A stretch of 64,000 bases of DNA from Epiperipatus broadwayi (taxonomy: Eukaryota; Onychophora; Udeonychophora; Euonychophora; Peripatidae). The stretch is from NCBI GenBank assembly GCA_028023455.1, contig JAQFVV010012434.1, forward strand, positions 3,974,928-4,038,927. The letters are read 5' to 3'. A program made the translations under genes and the position numbers. Below the pieces are notes generated by a model. The model did no database searches. It saw nothing but the letters and a program-made list of their open reading frames with translations, and was not told where the DNA came from. Positions 23,336 through 35,389 of the stretch are shown here, piece after piece. Every line of letters begins with the position of its first letter. Position 1 is the first letter of the stretch.

Positions 23336-25905
23336 TTGAATGGCTTCAGCTTGAATTAAATATATTGATAACTTTTTTTTACTAAAATTCTAGTCCATGA
23401 TATTGAGATGTAATAGAAACTCCAGTGTTCTGCATTGCTTTTAACAAATTAAAAGATCATCATGATAAAATAACTACTGCTACTAAATCAGCTGTATATA
23501 AAGTTGTTGTTTTGCCTAAATGATTGCTTGATAGTAAGACTTAAATACCTTGCCAATGTAGCATAAAAGCCTAAAAAACTTTCTATTATGGATATTCCAT
23601 TAAAAGTACAATTGCAATATTATAAGATCAATCAATGTATTTTTCAATTTTCTGGATGTGATACTATAAAAATCATTCTTTTAAAATGCACATTCACTGG
23701 ATTGTTCATGCAAAAAAAATGAACAATTCAAAATTTCCTAAAATGTATTTTATGGAGAACTTAAGTATGATTTTCATTGGAGAAGTAGAACTCATTTGCA
23801 TTATAAAGAATATTTCGAAAATATTTTAAAGAAGTGCAAGATGTCATTTTTATTGGAAAGTTATTGAAAATAGTTGAATCCAGTGGAGATATATATATTT
23901 TTATTATACATATTTTTATTGATAACATTTTCACAAATATGTACAAATAAAAGTTTAAATTAAAGAGTTAAGACTAAATGCTTAACTAATCTATAATCAC
24001 TTCAAGAACAAGTGCTTAGGAAGAATGTTAATGACAATAAAAACTCAAGTTATGAGAGTGGAAATGTTAGGTAGATTGTAGATTCAAGTTTCTTCATAAT
24101 GATCCTGGGTAAAAAAAATTGAGAGAATATAAGTATGAGTGGAGAAATTCCTTGTTACTTCTTTTGAATACATGATACTTTTTGTCAAATATCATGGAAC
24201 AGTATGATTCTTGTGTAAACAATTGCAGATGCAATTAGACATAGCATTGATTTTTAGAAAAAGCTAAAGGTTAATAATACAAAATATCAAATAAACAGAA
24301 TAATATATCAGCATATTCTATATGTAGTTATTTGAGTTTCACTGACTGATTTATATAATCATTGCAAAACTCATCTCTAATATATATATATATATAATTT
24401 ATATATAATATATAAATTATATATATATATATATATATAATAAATATTGTTTTGTCTTATCTTTTCTATTGGGGTTGATATGGAAATATTCATTTATGCT
24501 TGGTGCTGCTTATGATAATGAATTTTATATATATTATTAACATTATGGGGGGTATGATTTATAATGAGCAAGAGTATAAAATAAATGCTTATTCATGTAT
24601 ATTTATTATTTAAGTAATATTTTGGGTGGAATTTGAAAATTATAATTGCAATTTGTAATGTTATAATTGACTACTTATTAGTCTGCATTCAGAACAGATT
24701 ATATTTACCTGCTTAAGGAGGTTTATTTAAACTCCTTTCTATCAATATTTTTAATCTTTATGGTCAAATTGCAATTTGTAGTGTCAATATAAATATATGG
24801 GATCATTAATAGAGGTGGGATTCCACTTCTATTACTAAAAGGAAGTTGCCTTGACAACAATTTGAAATTCTTGATTGTTATCTATATTTGGATTGTCTAA
24901 GTGCTGACTGATTTCTAATGGTTATATATATATATATATATAATTGTGTTTTGATACTCTGCCATTCACTAACCATTAATATGATGTGAAAGTGTTGAAA
25001 GTACACTTAGTACAATAAATCTTTCTAATTTTACATTTAAACTCTGTTTTAGTACTTTTACTTTAATATGTATATATATATAATAAAAATATAAGTGAAA
25101 GTAAAATTAAATAATTAAAATCATAACTGTGCTAAAATACTAAAAGTTTTATAAATGAGTAAATACTAGTTAGATATTATCAGACAGAAAAACCGATGTA
25201 TACCTGAATATGTAAATTGCATGCATATCTTCTGTTTTTCTCTTAAGAATTGTTACATATATTCTTGTTCATTCTTTGATTATTTATTTGCATGCTGGTA
25301 ACTAAATTATTAATGTAACTATTTCTTATTATTTTCGATAAAATCATTTTGAAATTATAACTGTAAAAATAAATTAATTTATTTGAACTTTATATCTTAA
25401 AAAACAACAACCCTAAAAACATTATTAGGAAAAAAATTATTATAATTTAACCTATAAGGGTTAAACTTTCTGGATTGACTTTTTTGATAACATATATTTT
25501 AGATTAATGGTTATTATTAATACGTTTTATTAGTTTAGCGATTATTACATCATTTATAACCTAGATATTTTATACTCTAATTTCTAGCCTAGTAAATAAT
25601 TAGTAAAATCATCAATGTATTTGTCTAAATTTGATAATATCAAAGATAGAAATGAGGACAGTTTGACACTTGTAGTTCAAATCATAACAATTTGGTAATG
25701 ATAAAATATTGCGTAAATGATGGTTACAAGTTAAGCTAAGTGAAGAAGCTGATTTGCCAAGAAATGCACATTAGAATTCAATTATCTTCTTTGAGTGACT
25801 TTATTTATATGATTCAAAAATCTGCGGTGATGTAGAAATTATATATCAAAAAATATAATTGAGATTTTTTTAGCATAAATTGAAACACATATTTTTCAAT
25901 AGTTT
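23336..25905. other. AT-rich stretch with TA runs, no gene seen
   Basis: It holds a self-complementary AT cluster at 24378-24440 and a (TA)n run at 24922-24942. No coding exon, RNA gene or repeat family copy was recognised. A 61-codon minus frame at 23761-23946 looks random. Confidence 0.5.
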
Positions 25906-25909
25906 TTAC

Positions 25910-25924
25910 AAAAATAACCGATTT
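25910..25924 (+). repeat. Target-site duplication, 5' copy
   Basis: AAAAATAACCGATTT, repeated exactly at 26861-26875, brackets the truncated LINE between them. Confidence 0.9.
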
Positions 25925-26320
25925 GAGGCATTCCTCCACTACCAAAGGGGTTACAACATCAGCCCCCTTTGCCCCCTATGTAACAAACAGGAGTAGTCAA
26001 TTGGCCACATTCTGGATCAATGTGATTCATGGACTCATCTCTGTAATATAGCATTGGACCGGATAAATGGCAGTGACCCAGCTAACATTTCTCTTAATGC
26101 AGCAATTAAAAAGAGTCAATTTGGAACAATAAGACTGGCCACTTTCATTAACTTCTCAATTTGGACTGCCAGATGTAGCATGATATTTGCTCATGGCTGT
26201 GGTGACTCGATGATTAATCGTTTTTTCAAATCCCTCTACAAGATAAAAGAAGAGAATAAACAAACTTGTCAGCCTTGGCTAATGGACCAAACCTGGAGCC
26301 AGATGAGGCTAAAATTCTAA
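25925..26320 (+). pseudogene. C-terminal part of LINE reverse transcriptase ORF
   Basis: One frame reads through from the 5' truncation point except for a single TAG at about 25995. It starts with YNISPLCPLCNKQE, then after the stop GHILDQCDSW, giving a C-x2-C...H...C zinc-knuckle-like motif typical of the C terminus of R1/Jockey/CR1/I-type LINE ORF2 proteins. An open stretch of 88 codons from 26054 to the stop at 26318-26320 follows, including RLATFINFSIW and WLMDQTW. The reverse transcriptase catalytic domain itself is missing by truncation. The clade is not assigned. It cannot function because it lacks the catalytic core and carries a stop. Confidence 0.72.
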
Positions 26321-26860
26321 TTCATGTGTTTATTAGGCCCAAAACTAGAACTTTCTCCCATCCACTAAACAAATAACATATTACCACTTTCACTTAAGAA
26401 TAATCTAACTTTAACTATGAAGATCTTTCATACACCCTATATATTTAATACACAAACCTTGTATTAATTGCATACTATACAATTAACTTACTATATCAAC
26501 TTATATTTTTATAGTCCTCGTTACTCCTTGGGCCAGGATAATCATTAATCAATGGAATTTCCAAACCTTATGCATAGGTTTGAATTACTTTATATTCCTA
26601 ACTAATTAAGCTCATGACACGCTGCCTTAAGGCATTAATATAGTCTTTGATTTTATTTAGAGTTATTTATGTTTCTTTCATACTTGCATTAATTAACCAT
26701 CATGAGTTTCTTATAATACAACTTTTGATATTTCTGTATACATGGCTTGCATACCACATTTATATGTATACATTGAAACATTCTTATAGACAATGTTATT
26801 CTATCATTGATTGCTTTTGTATCCACTCTAATGTGTAAATAAAGTTTGATTTTTGAAAGT
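25925..26860 (+). mobile_element. 5'-truncated non-LTR retrotransposon (LINE), 936 bp
   Basis: The insertion is delimited by a perfect 15-bp target duplication. It consists of the last 0.4 kb of a reverse-transcriptase ORF followed by about 540 bp of 3' untranslated sequence ending TTTGATTTTTGAAAGT, without a poly(A) tail, and with AATAAA at about 26838. Truncation at the 5' end is the usual outcome of target-primed reverse transcription. The intact duplication and near-intact reading frame suggest a younger insertion than the RTE fossil at 22.2-23.3 kb. Confidence 0.88.
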
Positions 26861-26875
26861 AAAAATAACCGATTT
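26861..26875 (+). repeat. Target-site duplication, 3' copy
   Basis: AAAAATAACCGATTT, identical to 25910-25924. Confidence 0.9.
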
Positions 26876-28020
26876 ATTTATATAAATTTTAAAAAATATA
26901 TCGTTTAAAAAATATCTAAAACATATACAAACAAAAGAAACAAACATAAAATAATTTAAAATCAATTTTCATCATTTTAAACCAATAATTTTTATTTATT
27001 ACAATCTTTAATATTGCAACAATTTTATTTGATGTAATAATTTTTATTATTATTTATAAAATGTTTTTTAACAGACTAAGCGATTGATAAAATGCTTTTA
27101 CAGCTTAATTTCAGTTGATGAGTGATTGATTAAAGTTAAAATTAATTGGGAGATTTAATTTCCCATTTTTTATATCTTTCAGTAGATTATAAATAAGTAA
27201 AAATCTTGCATCAAACATTAATGATTGAGATAATGTATTTATAGGTAAATGGTAAAACAGTTCAAATAGGTATGAGAAAACAAATTCAAAATATTATTAT
27301 ATAACTGGTCAACAATTATTGATAACGATTTTATCAGTTTTATTTTCTTGTTTTAATATCCGAGATCGTTAAACATTCATTTTTTATGGCTATTAAGAAT
27401 GGATATGGGATAACTACTTGAAGAACTCTTAAGTTGCTTTAAAATCATTTATTATCTATAAATAATTTTCTCCTAGGAATTGAATACCAGGGTGTACATT
27501 CAGAAAAAAATATATTTGTCTCTATTATGACTTCTTAAAACAAAATATAGACTGATAATTCCAAAGAGCGTTTGCTATCATGTGCTTTTTATCTAGTTCT
27601 GTTTTTAAAATGTAATAAATAATTTCATTTAAACAAAAAAACTCAATGTGGAAAAATGAAAGATGCAGAAAAACATTATATTTTGAATGATCATTGAGGT
27701 TTTATTGTATTAAGAAATTTATTCATAAATTAATATAATAAATAAATAAAAAGAGACAAATATATATTTAAATGGAATGAGTTTGCGTTTGCTTATTTAT
27801 AATGTATTTAAATGAAAATATATGCACAAAGTAAAATATTTGTAGTAATAATTACAATTCTTTTAATAATACTAAAGTAACTTTATTCATAAAAAAATTT
27901 CATTAATAATACTCATATAACAGTAATTTACTTAACTTTTTGACCTTGATTATTTATGCTAATTAGTATTAATTAAAAAAATTATGCAAGTCAAAAAAAA
28001 TAGACAAAAGAAAATCTTCC
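26876..28020. other. AT-rich stretch, nothing recognised
   Basis: No gene or repeat copy was seen. Confidence 0.5.
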
Positions 28021-28024
28021 AGAA

Positions 28025-28135
28025 ATGAATTATATGTTGTATTATTTCAATCATCTAATATTTAATATTGAATGTCTTTAGAAAACTTTTAAACTTTATT
28101 TAAACTTTCTAAATACATTCAACTCTTAGAAATAG
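28025..28135 (+). repeat. Dispersed repeat, partner of 22025-22140
   Basis: GTTGTATTATTTCAATCATC, TAATATTTAATATTGAATG and AAACTTT...CTAAATACATTCAA match the 22-kb copy in order and orientation. Confidence 0.7.
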
Positions 28136-28199
28136 TGCACAGGTTAATATGTAATATGTTTTGAGATATATTATCCATCTCTTTTCTTTATGAGTTGCT

Positions 28200-28302
28200 G
28201 ATTTGACCTGTGACAGTAATGTCACAGGAATTCCACCTGGATCTTTAGATTTGTGAATATTAAATTTAAGGTAATATTCTAACCAACTGAGCTATTCTTC
28301 CA
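28200..28302 (-). repeat. tRNA-derived SINE head or tRNA pseudogene
   Basis: On the minus strand GGAAGAATAGCTCAGTTGGTTAGA (28302 downwards) is an exact tRNA 5' half with a perfect A-box (TAGCTCAGTTGG). Further on, ATCTAAAGATCCAGG resembles the anticodon 3' arm, and GGTGGAATTCC sits where the B-box (GGTTCRANTCC) should be, with about three mismatches. The insertion of extra bases in the anticodon region and the poor T-arm rule out a working tRNA. A short hairpin, CTGTGACA-TTAC-TGTCACAG, follows. Confidence 0.65.
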
Positions 28303-28870
28303 AAGGCAATCTTCTGCAGAAGTTCATATACCTATTTATATGAATCCTTCTAATTTCTCCAATTTTTTTTAAAAGCAAGGTACAAATAATGGCTTTCAAA
28401 TATTATGTATTATCACAGTGGATTGACTAGTGAAGCTATTTGCCATTACCATATGAACAGCTTTTTTGAAATTTCTTTTTTATATATTTTCCTCTCTATC
28501 TATAGTTTTATATTGTGCCAACTGAACAGATGTTCATCACTACACACATGGTTTGCTGCCTTAGATATGTCTGTTTTTCCTTTTTCTAGTCATCATTTCA
28601 TACTTTTTAAATCACTTTTTATTAGGATAACTGATTTCACAAATATAAATCCTCCCATATTTACATGGCATTCTATTGATGTAGTTTTCATTTTTCAGTA
28701 TTTCAAGCTTAGATTTTGTAAATATTAAAATTTCTCATAGTGGAGGTATGGCTTTAGAAAACTTGTCTAATGTTATATTCATAGAAAATGTTTATTTCAG
28801 ATTTTCTGTAATTTGATTGCTATTCATGTTATTATTGATATATTTAAATAATATTTATTTTTACAAAGCA
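28303..28870. other. AT-rich stretch, nothing recognised
   Basis: A 107-codon frame at 28405-28728 is hydrophobic (F, I, L, S-rich) without family resemblance, and is treated as chance. Confidence 0.45.
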
Positions 28871-28877
28871 CAGACAG

Positions 28878-29347
28878 TATTGAAATTAAACTGAGAGAGT
28901 GCAAACCTCTCAAGCGCTTAGCCAATCAGATCACAAATACTGAGACAGAGAATTTAACAAGAAAAGAGAGGTTCCACTCTCATCTTTACTTGTCTTTCTA
29001 TATATCCAAGCCAGTCCAAAGTACTTAGATCTGAAAGCATCTGCGCTTTCTAAAATGAATATTATTTACATATATTGCTGCAAGTTATAACATCTAAAAA
29101 CTACTGCATAGTAAATCAAAAGATTCCACACTGTATGTTTATAATTAGAACTCAGTGAGTTGAGTGTGAAGATATTTAAGATTGACACTTTCAGATCTAA
29201 GTACTTTGGACTGGCTTGGATATATAGAAAGACAAGTAAATACGAGAATGAAACCACTCTTTTCTTGTTAAATTCTCTGTCTCAGTATTTGTGATCTGAT
29301 TGGCTAAGTGCTTGAGAGGTTTGCATTCTCTCAGTTTAATTTCAATA
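28878..29347. repeat. 470-bp foldback element with 160-bp arms
   Basis: The left arm 28878-29037 and right arm 29188-29347 are inverted copies with only scattered mismatches (for example TCAAGCGCTTAGCCAATCAG against CTGATTGGCTAAGTGCTTGA, where a CpG has been lost in one arm). The central spacer is about 150 bp. The termini are TATTGAAATTAAAC and GTTTAATTTCAATA. It is probably a MITE-like or foldback transposon; no clear target duplication. Confidence 0.88.
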
Positions 29348-29349
29348 TT

Positions 29350-29940
29350 GATATATTGTAATACCAATAATTCTAGACAATTTCACCCAAATCATTCATT
29401 CAGACATCGTATATAGTAATTTAAAGTGATGGTTCCATCCTCATGCTCTACTTGCCAGTACTTCAGATTTGCTCATATATAAGCATTTGAGTCTTAGGAA
29501 TAAGAGGATTCATTTTATTCCTGCATAAATACTATATCTTGTATTGGTGAGAAAGTATTCATTTATTATTAACACTCGCAAAGCATATGCACAATTAGCT
29601 TAAAAGGCTGATATTTAAATGAATACCAATAATTATTTTTCATATGATTTCTTTTGTATATTTAAAGTTTTCTTAATGATAACTGGTGGATAACCATTCT
29701 TCATGAGAATTTGTTCTATGGTAACTATTACTTTTTCTAAATCACTGGTTTCTGAACAAACTTTTTTTGCTTTAAACTATAGTAAGTTCATGCTTAGGGT
29801 TTCAGGTAGGATTCGATATATAAAAGGAAGGGATTGTATACCAGTTTTTATTCTGTCATGAGGGAATCTTATATCATCTTAAAATACTAAATGATCTGAT
29901 TCTATTGTGATTTAAACAAAAAGAATGTGTTGTTAGTGTG
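29350..29940. other. AT-rich stretch, nothing recognised
   Basis: No gene or repeat copy was seen. Confidence 0.5.
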
Positions 29941-29944
29941 AATC

Positions 29945-30160
29945 CAGAATTAATGGACAAGCTTCAATTTTCTCTACTTTCCAAATGATGAGTGCTGGTT
30001 CAACAAAAAATATGTATATTGTAGATTATTTACCTTTTTCACATGTATGTGATCATGTGTATCACTTGCATGAGATAGAGTGGATAGCTATAGGGAGTTT
30101 GAAAGTCTGACTTTAAGTCCCTCTAATTTCAATGTTTCATATAGACAATATATATGTATT
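29945..30160 (+). repeat. Hammerhead repeat, copy F (partial, decayed)
   Basis: It contains TTAATGGACAAGCTTCAATT, then GATGAGTGCTGGTTCAACA (the ribozyme stem II region with mutated core, AAAAAA in place of CGAAA), then GATCATGTGTATCA and the tRNA-like GATAGAGTGGATAGCTATAG, GGAGTTTGAAAGTC. It passes into a TA run and the foldback at 30185. Confidence 0.8.
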
Positions 30161-30164
30161 TAAA

Positions 30165-30390
30165 TATTATATATATATATATATATATTAATTCTAATAT
30201 TTTCATATAGTATTATTTCTGGGAGTTTCCATTTAGTAAAAATATAATAGCTAAATAGCTGATGTTTCAGTACAATAACAAATACTTTCCTTAGAGCTAA
30301 AGAAAGTAACTTGTTATTGTACTGAAATATCAACTACTTATATATTATATTTTACTACATGAAAGTTCCTAGAAATAATACTCTAAATAT
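30165..30390. repeat. Foldback element (complete copy of the 15.4-kb half)
   Basis: After a TA run, ATTAATTCTAATATTTTCA leads into the left arm (AGTATTATTTCTGGGAGTTT ... CTGATGTTTCAGTACAATAA ... TACTTTCC). The right arm is its inverted copy (GAAAGTAACTTGTTATTGTA, CTGAAATATCA, ... CCTAGAAATAATACT). The arms are about 90 bp. It directly follows hammerhead repeat copy F, and the 15.4-kb half copy is likewise beside a hammerhead-repeat-like piece. Confidence 0.8.
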
Positions 30391-30394
30391 ATAG

Positions 30395-33030
30395 AAAGAG
30401 AGAGGGATAGAGAGACATTGCAATAATTGGTTATCTTTCAATAGGAAATTAAAAATGATAGAACCCAGAACATGGAAATTCAGGATTTTGTTAAAATCAC
30501 TCGAATCTCACTTGCAGGATGAATATTGTTTATGAAGTGTATACACTGTAAAAGAGGGTGTATGATTTTCTGTGCTAATGGAGAGTTGTTATAGGGCGAA
30601 GATGAAATGGGTTATAAACTCAAGAAAATCGAAAATAAACAAAAAATATCTGTACGTGTGTGCATTATATGTATATGATTAATTGTCAATGTTTAAATAT
30701 TATTATTTAGATCGTTAAGATAAAATATATACTTAAACAAAAGTACGACTGATTTTTAAAATATTAAATTTATTTTTATCTTTTTCTACCACATTTTTTA
30801 GGATGCATTGCAACATACAAAGTTCAGTTTTAAAAGCCTCTTAACAGTTATAAATGTTAATATTCTTTTATGCTAACAAAATGCAGATTAGAATATAGTT
30901 TCATAAATAGCACACAATTTTAACTTTTTCGCTCAATATTTACAAAATCTTATATATAACAGAGATTGAGAAAGAAAGAAAAACAGAAGAAAAATAAATA
31001 AATAAATAAAAAAGTCTTAGCAAGATAGATGGAATAAAGAAAAAAAAAACGAAGTTAATCAAGATTATTAATGAGTATGCAGACAACTTTTATGAAGTTG
31101 ACCGAATCCATAGATGGATTTAAAAGTATATATATATTTTTTATTTTTGTAGTCACTTACTATTCAAGATACTGACTGCTAAATAAGTTTTCAGCACAGA
31201 CTTTACATATATATATACAAACATTTAATACAAAATCAAATATCAAAGTTATTGATTTTTTAAAATATGCTACAATTAGTTCATATTTATGTTTACATTT
31301 TTTTACACCTTTAAATACTATTTTAATATAGCATATTCGCTAATTTTTGTGTTGATATTTTATCTAATAATAATTGTTTTAACATTTATATCGATTTCTA
31401 GATAATGGACTTGCGTTTAATCGATCTTTCTTCTTCTAGTGGATTTATACATTATACTTACTTTCAAATAAAATTGAAAACTTCAATTATTTCTTTTTAA
31501 ATTTAGAAGCAATAATATATTAATAAGTAAAGTCTTTATAATGATAGATAACTGAAATAGAAGAAGAGCATTCGTTTTCAAATTTATAAAGAATTTAATT
31601 GAAGCAATAATCTAAATCATTAAATTACTATATATAATTATCAATAATTGGAAGATCCAAAAAAAAAGTTGCGAAGATAAATTTATTAAATAAATTAAAA
31701 TTTTATAACATTAAAAAAAATCAGATCGTGATACATTGCACATGTGATAGTAATGAATCAATGTGATGTAGGATACAATTTTGTCGAAAATGATAGTATA
31801 TAAAAATAAAATGATTAGAAGGAATGCTTACATATTAGTGACAATACAAAAATGTATATGTGCTTAATGTTCAGAGTAAAGTTATATTTCATGATTAGCC
31901 AATAATACATTTGAAAAGTACCAATAACATTTATGTGAAGTAGTATAATTGATGTCAAAGAGAACAGATTTTAGTAGTATACATGTAAAATAATAATAAA
32001 AAAAATATATTTTAAATATAATATCACATTTCACAAGCAAGGTATTATTAACTGGACTGTTCAGCTAAAGAAACTTTAACATTTATACAAAAAATAATTG
32101 CATAAATTTCTTTTTATAAACAAAATTAGATTAAAGATTAATTTTTAAACTCAATTACAAAAAAATAAGAAATCTTGGTAAATAATTACTCCATAGATGA
32201 TTGTTTATAATATGTATTTAATCTTTATAACAAAAAATAAACAAACATATTTTGTGAATATTTAAGTTTGGCATAAAATACATTTTTCAGTTAATCAAAA
32301 AAAACCTCATGTCTTTTTTGACTTGACATTAATTAAATCTAATGAAAGGTATTTTGATAATATATATTGATCTTGAAAAACTTGAAACCTTTATTGGAAA
32401 AATATGTAATGTTTTAAGCTAAAATCCATAGATATGTTATTAAAGTTTTAGTTCAAATAAAGATTAAATGATTGTTTACAATGATATAATATATGACAAG
32501 AAATGTGGGTAAAATGAATTTTAAGAGACAATAACTTGCTATAGTTTTAACCAGTTTTGTAATGTTAAAACTAATATATATATATATATATTGTTTAAAA
32601 TTTGATTTTTGTAAAAGCATTATTTATAATAAATATTAAATTATTTGCATACATTTTTTTTTTTAAAAAAAAAATTAGCTATATAATTGAAAAAGTAAAA
32701 AATAAAATTACTTTTATTCATTGGATTGATATAACGTTTTAACCATTTAGAGTTTCACAAACTTTTTTCAAATGTTTTAAATCATATATATTTTATTTTA
32801 GAGTTTTAATTCCAAAAAAATCCGTAGATGTCAGGATAAGTGAAAATTTGGAAGGATAAAATATGCTTAAGTTCCACTTTGATAACTGCCTATTGTGTTT
32901 ATATATGTCACTAATTTTTAAGACATTACTTGGAGAAAATTGTTCAACTAATAGCAAACTTGATTATTTGTGAGTTAATTAATATTTCATGATTATGTTT
33001 GTACAATAATTGTGTAATTATTATTAAAAA
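30395..33030. other. AT-rich stretch, nothing recognised
   Basis: About 2.6 kb without a recognisable gene or repeat copy; only short homopolymer and TA runs. Confidence 0.5.
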
Positions 33031-33645
33031 TATATTGATAGGTGCTGGTTCAACTCAAAATATGCATGTTGAAGATCATTTATTTTTCCCACATATATGT
33101 GATCATATATATCAGTTGTATAGGATGGAGTGAATAGTAGTTGCAAGGAGCTTGAAAGTTTGAATTCAAATCCATTTTAATTACATGGAATTCAATATAG
33201 ACAATATTCTTGTATTTAAATATCAGTCTGCATTCTGCCCATCCTCCTGTATATTTAAATGGACCTTAAGGTCCTATAAATGAGGGTTTAGAGTAATTTA
33301 AAGCCAACATAAGTATGACAAGCTTGGCACCAACAAGGGCTTTGAGCATTCCATCATGATTTTCAATGATATGGATAGCTAAAGAATTGGAGGGTGGAGT
33401 AGGTTGAAGCCTGTCTATTAAAGTTTGAAGATTTTCTATCTTAATATAAATTGAGCAATGATTATATATGAGTGTGGGAGGTAGATTATCTGGATTAATT
33501 GATAAGTGCTCATTCAGCACAAAATACATATGTTGAAGATTTTATCTTTTTCATATATATATATATGATCATGTGTATTGATTGTATAAGATAAAGTATA
33601 TATGTTGTAGAGAGCTTGAAAATCTGAATTTAAATTACTTATAAT
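33031..33645 (+). repeat. Hammerhead repeats, copies G and H (tandem, plus strand)
   Basis: One whole unit and part of a second, head-to-tail. The ribozyme positions are at about 33035 (TTGATAG) and 33499 (TTGATAA), 464 bp apart. Both are decayed: the first C of the core is T, and CGAAA reads TCAAAA and CAAAA. The order of segments matches the 12-kb copies: stem II, GATCATATATATCAGTTGTA, tRNA-like GAGCTTGAAAGTTTGAATTC, ATCCTCCTGTATATTTAAAT, GCTTGGCACCAACAAGGGC, GGTTGAAGCCTGTCTATTAA. Confidence 0.88.
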
Positions 33646-35310
33646 TATTAAAAATATAGAATATCAATTATTATTTATTTATTTTGAACAGATATGTTTT
33701 ATTTTAAAAAATAGAATATTATATTTTTGAACGATGAAAATTACCCAGAGGGCAGTTTAATCTGATATGTAATCAATAAAATTGGTAACTATTAGTGGTT
33801 GCAATATTGTAAAAAAAATTAATTTTTTAAAACGTAACTTTTAAAAAAATATCAAATAAAAAAGATTTTATTTTCTAAAAATTAAAATGGTTTTCCTAAC
33901 AATGATGATGTAAGAAGTTGATTGTTTTGTTTATGGTACAATTTTTTTTAATGTTTTCAAAAGTCATATGTGAGTGTTTATACTTCATTTGTAAACAAAA
34001 ATATATATCAAATGAACTTAAATTTATATTCTGATAAATAACTATGGTTTTATCATAAATTTAATATTGAATGTTTATAGTCAGTGAGACAACTAACACT
34101 GTCATAATGCAAGAGAGCTAATAATCTGTTGTTGTTTTTTTTATAACGAGTTATAAATTTTCTTTTTTAAAAATTATTTTTGCCATTAGTTCAAATAAGT
34201 TTTATAATATTTGTTTTAAAAAAAATAGAAAAAAATATTGCTTTTCTTGAAAAAAGATGAAAAATAGTTAGGGATGTTTGGTTTACAATTATCTTGAAAT
34301 ACTATTAAAACAGAGAGGGGCAGCTATAAAATTTAAAGAATGCAAGCTAAATTCAAACTAATTTGATTTTTTTGAAATAGAGTTTATACTTATGAAGGTA
34401 CTAAAAAGGACATCTGCTCATCTAGAAAAATTATATGAAATTAAGGCATTTAAAAATTTAGAGCAATATGTGATACTGTTTGTAAGTATTATGGGATAGA
34501 ACAATTTAGAATTTAGAAAAAGTTGAAATAGTACAAGGTACCAATATCTTTTGAATTTCGGTTATTTTACAGTCTTAAATAGAAAAAAACCTAATCTATT
34601 TTTGAACAGCATTGAATCATTGATGATGATAATAGAAATTTAGTCCATATAAATTTAGTAATACTTGTGAGTTCTATTATTGTTGGCTGCTTTATTGACA
34701 ATAAATTGGTGAATATTTTATATTATGTATTTAATTTTCATGACTAATAAAAGTGCATGATACAACATAGAGTTTGAAAGCATATATGTCACAAAATCAT
34801 AATAATTTTCTAAATAAACAACTATTTAAAAATAAATATTTTTTATTATTGAAATATATGGCAAAAACTGATTCATTAATAAAAAAAAATATGTGTTGGA
34901 ATCATTGTTAATTATTGGAAAATAACATTATGGACAAATTTATTTATTAATATGTTTGACCATTGTTAAAAACCCAAAATCACCTATATAAACTAATATA
35001 ATTTTATATAAAGAAAAGCTTATGCAATTTATTAATGCTCTAGAATTCAAAATGCAGTTGTTTGTTGTGAACAATTTTTTTCAAGTCAAATTTCAGCAGA
35101 AGTGATTTGGTTTTCAAAAATTCAGATATTTATAAATCCTTTGTATGTAAATTCTAATAGCATAAAAGTGAAAATTTTTATTCATTATGATTAACAATGT
35201 TCTGAAGAATACTAAATTCATGATAAAAGGAACCAAATTTTTATAATCGTATTCATAGTAAAACAATACTATATTTTTAAATGCCAACAATATTCTTAAA
35301 TAATGTCTGA
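33646..35310. other. AT-rich stretch, nothing recognised
   Basis: No gene or repeat copy was seen. Confidence 0.5.
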
Positions 35311-35318
35311 ATATTCAT

Positions 35319-35384
35319 ACTGTACTATACATATATATATACAATGTATATACTGTACTATACATATATATATACAATGTATAT
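35319..35384 (+). repeat. Tandem duplication of 33 bp
   Basis: ACTGTACTATACATATATAT followed by ATACAATGTATAT occurs twice in tandem with no difference seen. Confidence 0.95.
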
Positions 35385-35389
35385 TGGTA

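Noticed and set aside
28405-28728. 107-codon hydrophobic plus-strand frame
   Set aside because: It is T-rich DNA giving F, I, L and S; no topology or family pattern and no supporting signals.
30240-30352. CTGATGT...CTGAAATATC around a stem as a possible hammerhead with a very long stem II
   Set aside because: The last A of CTGATGA is missing and the similarity of both sides is explained by inverted repetition.
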